Below the pieces are notes generated by a model that saw only the letters and a list, made by a program, of their open reading frames with translations, was not told the origin of the DNA and did not search any database. Shown in pieces: positions 35,969 to 36,257 of a stretch of DNA of 36,257 bases. Position numbers and translations under genes: made by a program. The stretch is from the NCBI GenBank assembly GCA_947167835.1, contig CAMVJO010000007.1:1-36257 (forward strand), written 5' to 3'. Positions within the stretch are counted from its first letter, which is position 1. Each line of letters begins with the position of its first letter. Source of the stretch: an uncultured Prevotellaceae bacterium. Its GTDB lineage: Bacteria > Bacteroidota > Bacteroidia > Bacteroidales > Bacteroidaceae.

Positions 35969-36155
35969 GGGTAGTTCTAAAAATTAGGTTTTAAAATTTT
36001 GTGAAGCTTTTTTTGGTCTGTATGCTTTTTCAATCTTTTTGGCGCCATTGTCTTTAATTCCTTGAACCATAGCTCGCTATGCTTCTGCGGCATTAAAAAC
36101 AAAATCACTCAAAAATCTTTGAAAAATCAAAACAGCCTAATTTTTAGAACAACCC
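35969..36155 (+). mobile_element. MITE-like element, copy 6
   Basis: A 187-bp element, flanked by TATA at 35965-35968 and 36156-36159, starting 10 bp after the cstA stop. Differs from copy 2 by what appears to be one base. Confidence 0.9.
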
Positions 36156-36169
36156 TATAGAATAACAGT

Positions 36170-36213
36170 AAAAATAGCTCGGAGCAAAAAAATTTTTGCT
36201 CCGAGCTATTTTT
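36170..36213. terminator. Perfect 21-bp hairpin with AGCTCGGAGC core
   Basis: Arms 36170-36190 and 36193-36213 are perfect inverses around a two-base loop; each arm has AATAGCTCGGAGCAAAA or its complement. T/A runs on both exits make it a likely bidirectional terminator, perhaps for cstA. The core is shared with the hairpin repeats at 7.4 and 15.9 kb. Confidence 0.7.
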
Positions 36214-36215
36214 AA

Positions 36216-36257
36216 TTATTGGTGTCCGGTAAAAGTTGAGAATCGCTAAATTATGTG
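36216..36257 (+). mobile_element. Left end of an insertion element (cut by the window edge)
   Basis: TTATTGGTGTCCGGTAAA matches the terminal inverted repeat of the 16053-16435 insertion at 17 of 18 bases. The rest lies outside the window. Confidence 0.55.

Overview
The window is a chromosomal segment of a Bacteroidota bacterium, most likely order Bacteroidales and plausibly Prevotella-like. This rests on the order of a very long S10/spc/alpha ribosomal operon (rplC to rplQ, with map and infA after secY), C-minus forms of L36 and S14, two promoters matching the Bacteroidetes consensus TTTG-N19-TAnnTTTG, a PorT-like outer-membrane protein, a TRL-like lipoprotein, a DUF4248-like protein and meso-diaminopimelate dehydrogenase. 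The genus is an inference; no rRNA or tRNA gene was seen.

Layout. 1-5.0 kb: LolD-type ABC ATPase whose C-terminus runs into an 84-bp tandem repeat, PorT-like protein, divergent 2[4Fe-4S] ferredoxin, two short-period repeat arrays, then HI0933-type flavoprotein and mnmA in divergent orientation. 5.0-7.3 kb: TRL-like lipoprotein and CorA, among three copies of a short inverted-repeat element. 7.3-7.8 kb: an intergenic repeat with AGCTCCGAG hairpins and a bidirectional terminator. 7.8-15.6 kb (minus strand): a seven-gene envelope operon from one strong promoter. Its products, in transcription order, are two small LPP20-like exported proteins, a DUF4384 protein, a predicted outer-membrane barrel, an LRR_5 plus caspase-like protein, a CHASE2 membrane protein without an output domain, and a transglutaminase-like cysteine protease-fold protein. 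15.6-16.7 kb: a second copy of the hairpin repeat, split by a 0.38-kb insertion. 16.7-31.4 kb (minus strand): 29 ribosomal, transcription, translation-initiation and secretion genes. 31.4-36.3 kb: structured leader and promoter of that operon, DUF4248-like and P5-like small genes, ddh, cstA, three more inverted-repeat elements, and the beginning of another element at the right edge.

The most interesting unit is the 7.8-15.6 kb operon. It pairs two different cysteine-protease folds, both exported, with a periplasmic sensor domain and a predicted barrel, which suggests an envelope sensing or processing system of unknown function. The second theme is repeat biology: six copies of a MITE-like element with 4-bp target duplications (two copies differ by about one base), a hairpin repeat present in empty and interrupted versions, and several 21-22-bp-period arrays lying just 3' of genes.
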